Source of the DNA: Chaetoceros tenuissimus
Lineage: Eukaryota > Bacillariophyta > Thalassiosirophyceae > Chaetocerotales > Chaetocerotaceae
Reading direction: 5' to 3'
Assembly: GCA_021927905.1 (NCBI GenBank)
Contig: BLLK01000062.1
Coordinates: forward strand, 1,860,001 to 1,924,000
Length of the DNA stretch: 64,000 nucleotides
A model generated the notes under the pieces. It searched no databases, was not told where the DNA came from, and was given only the letters and a program-made list of their open reading frames with translations. Shown here one piece after another: positions 1 through 11,553 of this stretch (within the stretch, counting starts at the first letter, position 1; each line of letters opens with the position of its first letter). The position numbers and the translations under genes were made by a program.

Positions 1-639
1 TTGTAGGTAGTGCAATCTTATGATGTGTTTTAAACCACAACATAGGTTTGATTCTTATCCTACCACAATACTCACACAACATTCTCACTAGCTAGTACTC
101 CTGACTCCTGCTTCCTGCTTCAAAAAGAAAGGTGATGTATGTTGATGATGATTTGACAAACTACATACTACATAAAGTACGTACAGGATTCTTTTTCTTC
201 ATCTTGGGGACACTCTAATCTTATCCTCATTTTTTGGCAAAAGCATTGGGCAGAAGGCAGAAGAGCAGAGCGAAGTAAGAAGTACCTCACCCTCTACATA
301 CCGATCCTAATACATGCTCAACTTCCCCTAGTTTGCACACATATTCAAAGATAACAGATACTTCCAATAATTTCGAGTTTGCAAATGAATGGGAGGATAA
401 AAAATATTCATAATATTATATGAAAAACGTAATAGCCACCTCTTCTGTACTTGCTTTATGCCAAAACCAGCAATGAATCTATTGAAATATGTGGAAGAAG
501 AAACAAATAAGCTAACAATTCAAAAACGATTTTGATTTATAATCTTTACACTACAATTAAACCCCCCAATTGTAAAACAAAGAAACAAATCTTGAAGTCT
601 TCTAATACTACTGGAAGTGAATTTTGAGACACCCAGTAT
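1..639. other. Intergenic region at window edge
   Basis: No open frame or RNA gene recognised. It lies beyond the 3' end of the minus-strand orphan that ends at 640. It contains one GTACGTAC palindrome at 177-184, a motif that recurs in non-coding DNA of this window. It may hold the promoter of a gene outside the window. Confidence 0.5.
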
Positions 640-3238
640 TTACTTAGAATAGTCTCTTGTCGTGTCATACGTATCCAGACCCATAGATGTGAGTTTTTCA
701 AGATTTCTTGCTTTGTTTGCTAGTCTTCTCAATTCAATCGCTGCTAGTTCACGTGGTTCTTCCTCATCATCACTACTGTCCTCATCATCACTAATGTCTT
801 CCTCAACAACTGCCTGCCTTTTGCGCTTTCTTTCAGCTGCCTCTTCTGCTGCAGTTTCATGCAATTGTGAAACTGAATTACTGATTCCTTCATTTGTACG
901 TCTAGCTACAGCTCGTGATGGACGTTGGCCCGGTATGACAGGTACCACTTCTGGAACAGCATCAAGGATTTCAACATTATGATTTGTACCTTCATCATTA
1001 TTTCCCAGTTGTTCTGCAACTTCGGGCAATGGATCAGTTGGTGCCTCGTCGAGAATACTCTCATCAGAAACTGCTTGGCACTGTGGTAAAATAATTTCCA
1101 AAATCCAGTCTGGTTCAGACTGAAGTTCTTCCGCCTTTTCGAATCGCTCTTTGAACTTAGGGATGCTTCGAGCGTCAAAAGCAGTTCTAGAATCAACAGC
1201 TTCACCACATTTTTCTAGAGAAAGACTAGATGACAAATGTAGTCTCATATACGGCAGGTCAGATAACTTGCTAAGAATCGATTGCTCAGAAACATCAGCC
1301 ATGTAATCTCTATCCAGAAATGTCGATACTTTTAGCAAATATTGATAAATTTGATACTCAGAGATACCAGCATCCTTGTAATCTTTAGTTGCAGCAAGAA
1401 GAGCAGCCAACTCCTCTTTTGTCACCCCGATCAGTTTTTTGTGAATAAATAGAACGTAAAGAAAACTTTGGCGACCATCAGGGTTACCAAATCTCTCTTT
1501 ACCAAATCTAAAGTAACCATCACCATATTTGCATGCAAGTTTAGCGATCTTCAATGAATGAAAACTGATTTCAATTGTTTTCTTCACAAACTCATGATCA
1601 TGTCTATTTCCATAGTCACCTGCACAATGGACTTGTTGGACATATTCTCTGTAGCGTTTGTTTCTTTCCTGTTGTAATTCATATTCATGTAATTTGAGAG
1701 AATTGGAATACAAATATTGTATAAGACAAAGACAGTACTTACTATTTTTGACAACCCATCGAGTACAGGAATATCTAATGTTTCCAAAACATTTGAAGTT
1801 AGTTCGTCTTGACTTCTATCAAGAGATTCAGTTCCCTCCTCGTCGTCACTAAACACTCCGTCATTATCATCATCAATTGTGCATTCCTCAACATTTGGCC
1901 GATTTTTTGGAGTTTGGAACATTGGTACACTTGGGTTTTTTAAACGATCTTTGAGAGATGGACGCTTTTTGAGAGCAGTGTCATGAAAGATAGATACACT
2001 TTCGAAAATAAAATCAACATCTTTTTTCGAAAAGATCCCTGATTCATCCACAGACATGAATGGAAGCTTAGTTGTACTTTCATCCTGTTTCGCTTGCAAA
2101 GTCTTCCAAGTTGTGTTCGCTTTGTTTGCATAGAATTGTGGATTATGAAAGACTTGTTCGATTCTATATAAAGAAATACCTTGATCCTTGAACATCTTGG
2201 TGTTTGAAATCAGTTTCCCGAATTCAAATCTGGAACATGGAATAAGAATTCCATGAATATAAATTCCTAAGACCTTGTAACAGGGAATGGAAGTGTCATA
2301 GAAACGTTTACCGAGAGTATATGCTCTTGCAAGCATACTCAGGGTCTTGACTATCATTGGGTTCTTCATTTCATGTTTTAGATCACCAAGATGGTGCATC
2401 TTAAAAGCTTGCTCTTTATACAATGAATACTTCACCTAAAAAATATATTAGAATTTTAATTGAAATAGAAAAAATGAAACCCTCAGAATATACTTACATT
2501 GGGTACAAATGAGTTGTCCTCCTCCTCGTCAGAATCTAATGCAAAAGCTTCATCATCTACGATGATAGAAAAAGATTCACGCATTTTTTCAACTGCCTGA
2601 GATTTTGATCTCTTAATATTTTCAGAAAAAGCTCCTAACTTGAATGAATCCTTTACTGCAGAATTTTGAGCTTCGGTAACAAGGCTTAGGAAAATACAGA
2701 GATTTTTTATAATTTCACTTTTGGTAATCTCCTCTGCTGGGATAGATTTGTCTGAAAGAAGTTTCGATGCTAGAACGACCGCCAGAGTATCTAAACAAAG
2801 GCTGTCCTTAGCTACCATGAAGGGAATCCATTCACAAGGGAATAGACATACAGGAGAAGCAGCGGCATTGGTATTCGTTTCATCAGATACAACTCTTTGA
2901 AAGAAAGATGGATCCAATGTTACATTGATATCGGATGCTACATCAGACTTATCTAGAGTAGAAGAGTCTTTGAGGTGGGCAACTTGAAGATCTAGATCAT
3001 GGGTCAGAACAACCATCGCAGCACTCTTTCTGTTTGTGAGATAGCCGTCAAGAATGACAATGGGTTTGGAATCCCAGTCGATGGCAAGAGCAGCTAGAGA
3101 CTGGTCACCCTTATTCAAATCCTCGAAAAGGTCAGCGACTCTTGATGAAGTCTTGGTTTCCATGGTGAGGTAAGCGGTATAGGAGGAGTCTCTCTCTTGA
3201 GAGAAGAGAGCATCTAGGATAGCTTGAGTTACTTTCAT
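640..3238 (-). CDS. Large hypothetical protein with acidic and basic tail
   Basis: Function not recognised. Three exons read on the minus strand: 3238-2498, 2435-1743 and 1668-640. The two introns (2497-2436 and 1742-1669) both have GTAAGT donors and AG acceptors and keep the frame, giving about 820 residues. There is no signal peptide or membrane segment. The middle of the protein has several acidic clusters (for example DSDEEED near the end of exon 1 and DDDNDGVFSDDEEG in exon 2). The C-terminal 100 residues hold a basic stretch (AERKRKRQA) followed by EEDISDDEDSSDDEEEPRE and a helical, possibly coiled-coil end. This pattern of acidic runs beside a nuclear-localisation-like stretch suggests a nuclear protein, which is inference. 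A transposon-derived origin cannot be excluded, but no catalytic motif is visible. Confidence 0.8.
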
Positions 3239-3871
3239 TTTGGTTTGTTGTGGAAAAATGAGGAGAGAGAAAAGCCTTCATTGGAGTTCTTCTCGCATCC
3301 ATCAAAAGATAGAGTGTCTCACCAGAGTCAATCAACGCCATGAGGGGCGTTTCATACAAATTTGTACAAAAGACCCTTCTTTTCCCTTTCTTTTCTCTAT
3401 GTTTTTGAAAAAATCAATCTAAGAGTAGTGTTTCTCATTCTCACACTTTGATAATTGAGTATAATACTTTCATTATAAGCTTAGTTACACCATAGACACA
3501 TCCTTTAATTAATAAAGCATTATAAGAAAATAATGCAAAGAAATCTTACGAATTCATATGTATGAAATATATGTCACGAAAGAGGTAGACTTGAATGTTG
3601 CTGGTAATTAAATAATATTTTTATTGTCCGAAAGGCTTACATAATTAAGAAAGTCTGTAATTGAAGAGTTAAAGTGGATATGTTTAAAGCTAATTATTTT
3701 GCAAAACAAATGACGTACTCGTACGTATAAGCTTAGTATGACGATTTTTTGTATGGAACGGCTCATAATCCTTTGTATGAAACGACCCACATTGCAATCA
3801 ACGCGCCAACTTCACGGGACTCCAATTTTTTTAATATTGCCTTCTCTTCCCCTTTACCCCTTTTTAATTTG
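3239..3871. promoter_or_regulatory. Divergent intergenic region
   Basis: Non-coding stretch between the divergent starts of the 820-aa orphan (3238, minus) and the small basic protein (3872, plus). It holds a TACGTA palindrome at 3722-3727. It should contain both promoters; no clear TATA box was assigned. Confidence 0.4.
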
Positions 3872-4270
3872 ATGAAGGAGCAAGAAAAAGAGATTCGTGC
3901 CCGTTTGTCTGTCGTCATTGAAACCGGATGGAGAGATCATTCGAAACGAGTCAGGAATGAAAATCAGTCAAAAGTGACAATTACTGAGTTCAGCGACGAA
4001 CAATATGTTCTTCATCAAACCAAGAATGAACAATTTCCGAGTGGTATCGAGTTAGTGAAACCAGTCGATTGGTATAACAAAATCATGAATTATTCCAATG
4101 AAAAGAATTACAGAGCAAATCTCGTCAAACAAGGTTACCTTTCTTCTGATGGGAAAAGATCTTTTAAGCTTGAGGAGGCAAAGAAAAGAGTAAAGAAAGC
4201 AACAGCTGAAAAGAAGAAGAAAAAAATGAAAAATTTGAGAAAAAGGCTTCGAGAAAGTAGACTAAAGTAA
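3872..4270 (+). CDS. Small basic hypothetical protein
   Basis: 132 residues from the first ATG of the frame (MKEQEKEIRARL...); the frame is open further upstream but without an ATG. The N-terminal segment EIRARLSVVIETGWRDHSKR has the L...xxGWxD...K pattern of the ENY2/Sus1 family of mRNA-export and SAGA factors, but the rest does not follow that family and the match is weak. The C-terminal third is strongly basic (KKKKKMKNLRKRLRESRLK), consistent with a nuclear or nucleic-acid-bound protein. No introns are seen. The family assignment is a suggestion only; the open frame itself is convincing because of its length and its sensible upstream gap. Confidence 0.6.
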   Translation: MKEQEKEIRARLSVVIETGWRDHSKRVRNENQSKVTITEFSDEQYVLHQTKNEQFPSGIELVKPVDWYNKIMNYSNEKNYRANLVKQGYLSSDGKRSFKLEEAKKRVKKATAEKKKKKMKNLRKRLRESRLK

Positions 4271-4954
4271 AAATGTAAAGTGTTTAGTTCTAGTAATATG
4301 ATAAATTTCTTTTTGAATCCAGGTTTCCATTTCTCTATCAAATCCACGGTTCAATTCCAATCACTTTTCCAATGGCACTTTGGATGTGTGATTGTCCCTT
4401 TTGTTTCTGTTTCTCCTCCAGATAAACCGCATCTCTATTCTTTGTGCCATTTTCAATGGACGTTTCTCCTTCTCTTGGCAAATTCACTCCTTTTCTTCGA
4501 ATTTTCATAAATATTCTTTCCTCTTCATTTTTCGAAATATCTTCATCCCAATCGGTGCCAAGAATCATCTTCAACAACAAGATATCTACGCAGTTTATGC
4601 ATCCTTATCTGCTTTTCTAGTCCACAAACATAGAATTCACTGAACCATTGAGAATATAATACTAATCTAAGAGGGAACTTTTTCGAAATATCACGTACGT
4701 ACTTAAGGATAGGAGAGAGGGTTCTCATCCAAAAACTCTCTCTTTGCTTTCCCTTTCTCTCTCTAAAAAGATACCTATTCTTCATGATATCACGATACAT
4801 CAAAAATGAACAAGTGAAAACATGGTTCAACTATGTTCTTGTACGTAATGAAATCTTGATGGAAGGAAGATATTGCATTATTTCTTAGGTTCCTTTAGTC
4901 TCTAACATTACCTATAGGCAACAGATTTTGACTTTGAAAGGAGATTCCAGAAAG
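4271..4954. promoter_or_regulatory. Intergenic region upstream of WD40-like gene
   Basis: Several short frames occur on both strands but none looks coding. GTACGTAC at 4695-4702 and GTACGTA at 4841-4847 lie 110-260 bp before the start of the next gene. A short upstream non-coding exon is possible, since CTATAGGCAACAG just before 4925 resembles a 3' splice site. Confidence 0.35.
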
Positions 4955-6314
4955 ATGAGAAATGCATTTAGGCCGATATTAAATGGTTTTATATCCATCG
5001 CGCCTTCTACATTACCCAATGGAATTTTAACCATGCATAAAACTCCAAAATCATTGAAAGATGAAGAGACATCTGATTCATCATCAGAAATCAATTATAT
5101 GCAACACTATACATTATCTTCATTGGAAATGATGGAAATAGATCGAAGCTTTGGTCATGTGATCATCGATCATTGTTGGACAATACATACAAATGATGAC
5201 AATGATAATAAAGATGAAGCTCTTTTAATCCTCGCAAAATTGGTCCAGAAAAGAAGTCAGCCAATCACATTGTCTCACATGAATGAAAGTCACAAATCTG
5301 CAAATGTTTCAACACTCTTTATACAATGGAGATATTGTGCAGACGGCATTGGATCTTGCAAACGCGATACTGTCGATGACAACTTTCGTCATTGTATTTC
5401 GATAAATATTCCCTACTATGCAAACAGTGTCATCATGAATGATGACTTGATTGTTATCGGGACTTCAACAGGTTCACTGATTTATAGGATTTCAGATATT
5501 ATTCAAGCTTCTTCCAAGGGAGATAAATTTAAATATCAACATGATTACTTTCCCTCAGTGAAACTGTTGATAGGTTTTAGTGTTCATGCAATGGATCTGG
5601 ACAAGGATTACTTTGTCGCAGTTTCAGGGGATAGAATTGGAATTTGGCTCACAAAATGCATATTAGAAAAGTTTTGTGACCATGGTATTATTTGTATCGC
5701 AGAATGGGATACGAAAATATGTTCCAAGAGAATCACTTCTGTTAAATTATTCAATGTCGAGAAACACATTTATCTTGCTCTGGCCAGTTGGGATGGAGCT
5801 GCTGTTATCTTTAGGAAACAACAAATAGATACAGTATGGACCAGATTGAAGAACGATGATAGTAAGGTGCTTGATGAAGGTACAAGCCATGACGAAAAAC
5901 AGGTTTGGGAGAAATCTATGATTGATAACATTAACTACCGACCCTGCCTACTGGATATGTTTGTTTACGAGACAAACACTTTCCTTGTAGTCAGTGATCC
6001 AAAAGGATGCTCGCTTTCATCTTTTTGCATCGAGTCAAAAAGTGAGGTAGGAAGAAGAAAGGATATACGACTTGCTGACGGAAACTCTGAATGTAAGTTT
6101 GTCTAATTATCGCTGATGTGTTAACCTTCATAGATCTACATGAAGTGCTATTGCTTACATGAACATTTGCAATCTTACTAACAAGTCGACTTTTCTATTC
6201 TCTATAGTATATGGGCTTGTTATTTCAACATCTTCAAATTCTCTTTTATGTATAGATTCAAAGGATAACATTTACACTTTACCTTTTCAAACGTTAGCCT
6301 CGTCAGTTGACTAG
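4955..6314 (+). CDS. WD40-like beta-propeller protein
   Basis: Two exons, 4955-6092 and 6208-6314, joined in phase through a GTAAGT donor and a TATAG acceptor, give about 414 residues. The second exon supplies YGLVISTSSNSLLCIDSKD, a repeat-like strand set that fits the end of a propeller. Degenerate WD-type blades are visible: LIVIGTSTGSLIYRI, YFVAVSGDRIGIWL and IYLALASWDGAAVIF. WD40 proteins act as protein-interaction scaffolds; no partner can be named. There is an acidic, Ser-rich segment near residues 45-60. The start was placed at the first ATG in frame; a start in an upstream exon cannot be ruled out. Confidence 0.75.
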
Positions 6315-6408
6315 CACATTAATTTTAAAAGTGCACTGTACCAGTTGTAATTTATTTTTGTTTTAAATATGTATATTATATATTTATCATATGCGAGGAA
6401 AAGGATGC

Positions 6409-8949
6409 TTAATAATTCAGTTGCATATCACCACCTTCATTTGATCGAATACTTAGATCACTGTCTTCAAACTGACTTCTATCTGAACTCATGCTTGCAT
6501 CATCATCAGATGACGAATCAGAGCTGTTAGCGATAGTACCATCAGATTCTGGGATACCGTCTATCCTTAAGCAGCGTAGATTAGGCATTTCGTGTTGTAT
6601 ATTCTTTAATTTCTTGAGTTTGTGTATACCACGAGTGGAGTACATTGCCAATGATTGGAGCTCCTTCAAACCTCCAAATTTGCGAATTACGCTGGCACTG
6701 ACACCGGTATGGCTTAGGTTCAGAGATTTCAACTTAGAAAGAGAAGCTAGACACGAAGCACCACTATTGGTGATTAGTTCGTTCTGTGCTAAATTCAAGG
6801 ATGTTAGGTTGTGCAGATGATGGGATATTTGAGAACAGCCCAAATCACCGATGGAACCTCCACATAATTCGAGAGATTCAAGAGTTTTAATTTTACAGAT
6901 ATGGACAACTCCGATATCTGTGATCCTCCCTGAGAAAATATCCAAACTCTTTAGAGGAAGATTACGAAGATGATACATGCCTTCGTCAGAAATATCCCTG
7001 GAATCTAAGTTGAGATGTAAGAGGCTAGTAAGTCCTGACAAATGTGATAACCCCACATTTGTAATATTATTGTAGAAAAGTGACAATGACTGTAACGTCT
7101 TGAATTTTGGAAGATGCACCATGCCTTCATCAGAAACATCACAATCAGCTAAATTTAAGCAGGTTAGGTTTGGAGTAACGTTGTTGTCAGCAAGGTGCCC
7201 AATTGACCAATCTCCTACCATACAGGAATCCAAGTTCAACTCTTCAAGCATAGGCAAACTTGTAACTCTAGATAAATGTACATCTTTCACTCCTGAATAA
7301 CAGAGATCAAGGTACTTCAAATTATTAATTTTCCCTTGCCAAGAGCTGCTAAAAATACCTGGGCAGTAAGACACGTCAAGGGTTTCGATATGCTCAAGTT
7401 CAGATAGCGTTTCCCCAAGGACGATGCTTCGAATTTCTGTGCAACCATTAAGATCTAAATGCCGAAGAGCCTCTAGTCTCGCTAAATATAGTACCCCTTC
7501 ATCTCCAATTTGACATCGAGATAAACTGAGAGTGTGCAGATTTTCCTTGCGTCCTGCTTGGTTTACTAGTGTTTTCAATCCTTCGTCGGTAATTCTTCTG
7601 CATCTTCCAATGTATAACTCCATCAGACAAGACAATGACCCAAGATAATTGATACCCTCATCTGTTAGAAGGTCTACATTAGATAAATCAAGCTTTCTTA
7701 GGTTCAACAATCGTCCAATATATTTCAAAGAAATATCGCTCAGACAGCGACACCCGTCAAGAGTAAGTGTGGAGAGGTTTTGTAAATTAGCAACCTTTGT
7801 CATTGCGATATCGTTCAAGCATCGACATTCAGATAAGGTCAACGTTTGAAGTAAAGGAGAATAAGTGAAGGCTTCTAGCCCATAACCCGTAATGGAATGA
7901 CAATGGTCAAGTCGCAAAGTTTCCAGCAATGGAAGAGCATGAAGGTGGAGGAGTCCTTCATCTGTCAACTTCAACGAATTTCGTAGATCCAGCACTCTCA
8001 TTTGGGACATTGATGAATCAGTGTTATTTGGTACAGCTATGATTGGATGAGAAAATGCACTGGAGTAGGAAGCATCGCAAATATTTTTATCACCAATGTT
8101 CAGCATAGGGAGAAAAACTGACGTAGACACTGCCGAATGAAATGAGGATCCTGAAGAAGAGCATGAATGATTCCCATCAGCATCCAAGAAATTTTGACTG
8201 GAATGATTGTAATCCTTCCCGCTTAATTTCTTTAGCCACTCATCTGTCACCCCACGTGATGTGTGCAATGAAAGTTCCGAAGTTTCTCCAAAGCACTGTT
8301 GTAAATTCTTCAGAGTATTTGTATTCAAAGCAGATTTGTCAATTAGTGTCTTGATGATCTTATGAACAAGTTCCTTTTTCAATAGCAACACAAGAATGAA
8401 GATTATATTAGACACTGAAAGAGCACAAACATTGCCAAGTTTTCTGGTTATTTATTATACTCACCTGCGGTAGTCCTTTAGGAATCTCTGACGCGAAGTC
8501 GGTTATGTTTCTACATACATTCTCAACGCATAAATCGACGAGAGCCTTGGGTGACCGAGTTCCATCTTCATATTGAATGAAATTCTCACTTTTAGGAAAG
8601 AGGTTGACAACTGTTTGATCAGGAATCTAAAACACATAAAGATTAATTTGTACAAGCACTGAAGATATGGTCTATGGTTATATATAAAAACTCACCTCAG
8701 AATCTATGGAGTGGCGACAGCTAACTTCATTTGCCTCATAAGAATCCTGTTCATATACAATATAAAGCGAATTTGTCATTAGGAGAATTCAACGTAGAAA
8801 AGTCATCAGTTGGAACCTAGTATTTACTTTCTTGCAATTCCTTTCTCACGTAAGAAAGATGCTATGAAAAAGTAACTTACATTCAACACATCCAGACTTT
8901 TCCTGCGTCTATTGACTGAAGAACAGCTTCCCATCTCTTCCACTTCCAT
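6409..8949 (-). CDS. Leucine-rich repeat protein, AMN1/F-box-type LRRs
   Basis: Four exons (8949-8881, 8746-8696, 8626-8465, 8373-6409) all join in phase 0 and give about 748 residues. The N-terminal 95 residues contain a helical segment (LVDLCVENVCRNI...GLPQELVHKIIKTLI) like the domain that precedes LRRs in many algal and protist LRR proteins. Roughly twenty LRRs follow, many of the LTDEGL/ITDEGLKTL kind found in AMN1 and FBXL proteins (for example LRKLDLSNVDLLTDEGINYL and LETLRLDHCHSITGYGLEAF). The C-terminus is Ser/Asp-rich and acidic. Such repeats bind other proteins; a role in ubiquitin ligase substrate recognition is possible but no clear F-box was seen. Confidence 0.85.
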
Positions 8950-9227
8950 ATGAGAAGAATATGTCAATACTCGTTAATGCTCGAATATAATCGAATCAAA
9001 TTCTTGTGAACTTGAATCAAATCAAACTGATTTCTTGTATAAAAATAAGCTTCTGCTTTTCATTTGATGATGATGACACTTCTTCTTGATTTGTTCTCAA
9101 ATGTTTCGTGACGTTTTAAAAGTTGACATTCACGACCTCATCTAAAATAGCCAGTGTAAAAGGAATAACGCGTCATTGGAAAATATTATTGTTACTTAGA
9201 GACCTGTATTCGAATTGAGCACTGAAT

Positions 9228-11318
9228 TTATTTCTTACTTAGCGTAGACAAAACCTCGTTCATAAACCTACCTCTCTTATTCCCGTTCGATAGCCGATCA
9301 CTGTCTGTTCCAACGTCATCTTCATCATGGAAAGAACTTTGGCTAACAGCGAAGGTGTCATTGGAGTAGGTACCATAGCGCTTTGGAGACTGTGACAAGA
9401 TATTGAGTTCCTGGAAGGAATTTTTTCTTTTTGGCCGGTTAGGCAAGTGTCTAGTTTGTTTCTTTACATATTCAATAAATGAGTGATAACATGTTGTCAA
9501 GTGATCACAGACTTCTTGATTGTCAGATCGGCAGTAGACGCGCAAGGTTCTCTGTAGGAAGTTCCTTGGCAAAGAACATTCGTATTCCTGTTCATCAACT
9601 GCTTCTGCGACAGGCAAACTCTCTGGCGGATTTCGAAGTTTACTAAGTTGGCTCTTTGGAAGAAATCGAATATTGTTCACTGGGTTTTCATCCTTCATGC
9701 CATGATGAATTTGGCGTTTCTCAACAATCACATCATCAAGCTTAAGGGTGTATGTTGCCTCAAGACTATGCTGCAACTGACTTTGCTTTACAATTTCTTC
9801 AGCAATTTCTGTCTCGGACTTGTTCCAAAGAGTCCCCATCCACGAGTCGAGAGATGCAATTGCTTCTTCGGCGACCTTTTTATACACTCGATGAGCACGA
9901 AATCTGTTTATGAGCATTCTAGCAGGACGAAGATTGGTATCTTCAGAAGCAGCAATGATATCTAATATTGAATCCTTGAGCATGAGATATGACTCTGGCT
10001 TACAATTGGCTCTAGATATCGGAAGGCTGAATCTTTTCTTCGACTTTTCTTCCAACGGTGCATTAAAGTCAATATGATCTCCACCTTCGATGGAAGGAAG
10101 TCTGAAATGAGAGTCAGCGAGTAAGAAAATATCACAAATCATGTAACCAGCAGCATTCGTAGTAGGGTGAGTATAGAGATTTTGATGATTTCTGAAGCGT
10201 GTCTTGAAGAAGTTCATTACAGAATGCACCATTTTCGTAGGGTATACAATCATGAGATGGTCTCCTTTGTTATTGTTTGCAGAAGGCTTGATATCAAAAC
10301 TTTGAGAATGTCTACATTTCCAACATTTACTTGGATTACCGCATTTCCCCCAGGCGATGTAAGCATTTTCTAGCAACATTGGATCAACATATCCAGAGAC
10401 ACCAAATGCTCGACGCTCATCTCTCGCATAATAATCCATCTTATCAACATCTAAACCAGAATGTCTGTTGGAAATAATATCATAGAGAAACTCCTGATGG
10501 ACATCTGGCCTCCCAATCATCTGTTGTCGGGTTTTAGACTTTTTGAATGCAGAAACTGAAACACCCTCTGGAGGTAGAGGGTTTCCCACAATACATTCTT
10601 TGATAAAAATCCAGTCCCTAGATGTCAACACACAATGAGAAGGTAAAGGTGCTCTACCATCAAAATTTTCATCGTCTTCATCATCATCATTGTCATCACA
10701 GATTCCAAAGCACCTAGCATCAATTCCGTCACCAATCTGTTTTAAAGGTTTATCCAAATTAAAGTTGTCAATTTCTAATCCCAAATAGCGTAATAATGCA
10801 TCAATCATCATTAAAGAACCGTCTTCATGTTCCCAGCCTTCGATTGGTTTTGGTAAACCCTCATATTTTTTCAAATCAAATGGTTGGCCAAGCCATTCAC
10901 CACGTTTCTCAGCTTTCTTCAACTGACTTCGAAATTGTCCATCATAGATATGACTAAAGGGGCCATGACCTATATCATGAAGAAGTCCAGCAATCTTTAC
11001 ACAAATAATATCTTTCTCTTCAATGTTTAGATTGGGCTGTTTGTTTTTGATTTCTCGCAACATTTGCTCGGCTAGATGAGCTGTACCTAAACTGTGTTCA
11101 AAGCGACAATGAGTAGTAGGAACATAGGTGAATTCACTGACTCCAAGTTGTTTCAAACCACGCAGGCGCTGCATGTAGGGGGTGTCCATTACAGCGAGAG
11201 TTAATGGACAGAGTTTAATGGATCGATGAACATCATCGTTGGTACGCAGAGAACCATAGTTTTTCTTTAGACCCCTCAACTTGAACTTTCTGCTGGGACT
11301 TTCATCAATGCCGTTCAT
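9228..11318 (-). CDS. SAMHD1-type HD-domain dNTP triphosphohydrolase
   Basis: 696 residues. The family hydrolyses dNTPs to deoxynucleosides and triphosphate, keeping dNTP pools low. The metal-binding HD residues are all visible: His in RFEHSLGTAHL (about residue 75), HD in GLLHDIGHGPFSH, and Asp in GLDVDKMDYYARDE. PYMQRLRGLKQLG matches the conserved segment following the allosteric region of SAMHD1. The N-terminal SAM domain of the animal protein is absent; the protein instead has a long C-terminal extension with an acidic run (DEDDVGTDSD) and a basic NGNKRGR. Two acidic loops (DDNDDDEDDENFD) interrupt the HD core. The ATG at 11318 directly follows a TTTCAATTTCAG 3' splice signal, so a 5' UTR intron is likely; the frame is open upstream of it. 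Confidence 0.92.
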   Translation of the reverse strand: MNGIDESPSRKFKLRGLKKNYGSLRTNDDVHRSIKLCPLTLAVMDTPYMQRLRGLKQLGVSEFTYVPTTHCRFEHSLGTAHLAEQMLREIKNKQPNLNIEEKDIICVKIAGLLHDIGHGPFSHIYDGQFRSQLKKAEKRGEWLGQPFDLKKYEGLPKPIEGWEHEDGSLMMIDALLRYLGLEIDNFNLDKPLKQIGDGIDARCFGICDDNDDDEDDENFDGRAPLPSHCVLTSRDWIFIKECIVGNPLPPEGVSVSAFKKSKTRQQMIGRPDVHQEFLYDIISNRHSGLDVDKMDYYARDERRAFGVSGYVDPMLLENAYIAWGKCGNPSKCWKCRHSQSFDIKPSANNNKGDHLMIVYPTKMVHSVMNFFKTRFRNHQNLYTHPTTNAAGYMICDIFLLADSHFRLPSIEGGDHIDFNAPLEEKSKKRFSLPISRANCKPESYLMLKDSILDIIAASEDTNLRPARMLINRFRAHRVYKKVAEEAIASLDSWMGTLWNKSETEIAEEIVKQSQLQHSLEATYTLKLDDVIVEKRQIHHGMKDENPVNNIRFLPKSQLSKLRNPPESLPVAEAVDEQEYECSLPRNFLQRTLRVYCRSDNQEVCDHLTTCYHSFIEYVKKQTRHLPNRPKRKNSFQELNILSQSPKRYGTYSNDTFAVSQSSFHDEDDVGTDSDRLSNGNKRGRFMNEVLSTLSKK

Positions 11319-11553
11319 CCTGAAATTGAAAGAAATGGTGTAATAAATGAATTGCTTTTTACTAAAAGGTAATTTCACAATTGAATTGATTGATGAATCA
11401 AATTCAATTCCTGTGTTCAGAAAACCGCAAAACGACCGTTATTGTGTGATGCCTTGTCAATAGTATAACCTATTATCTACTTAACATGTACGCATAACAT
11501 TCTTTTGTGAACAATGACGATCAAAAAATACTTGCTTACTATACTTAATAAAG

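Noticed and set aside
4135-4830. Several short overlapping frames on both strands between 4135 and 4830
   Set aside because: All are under 100 residues, overlap each other, are low-complexity and have no recognisable motif or splice partner.
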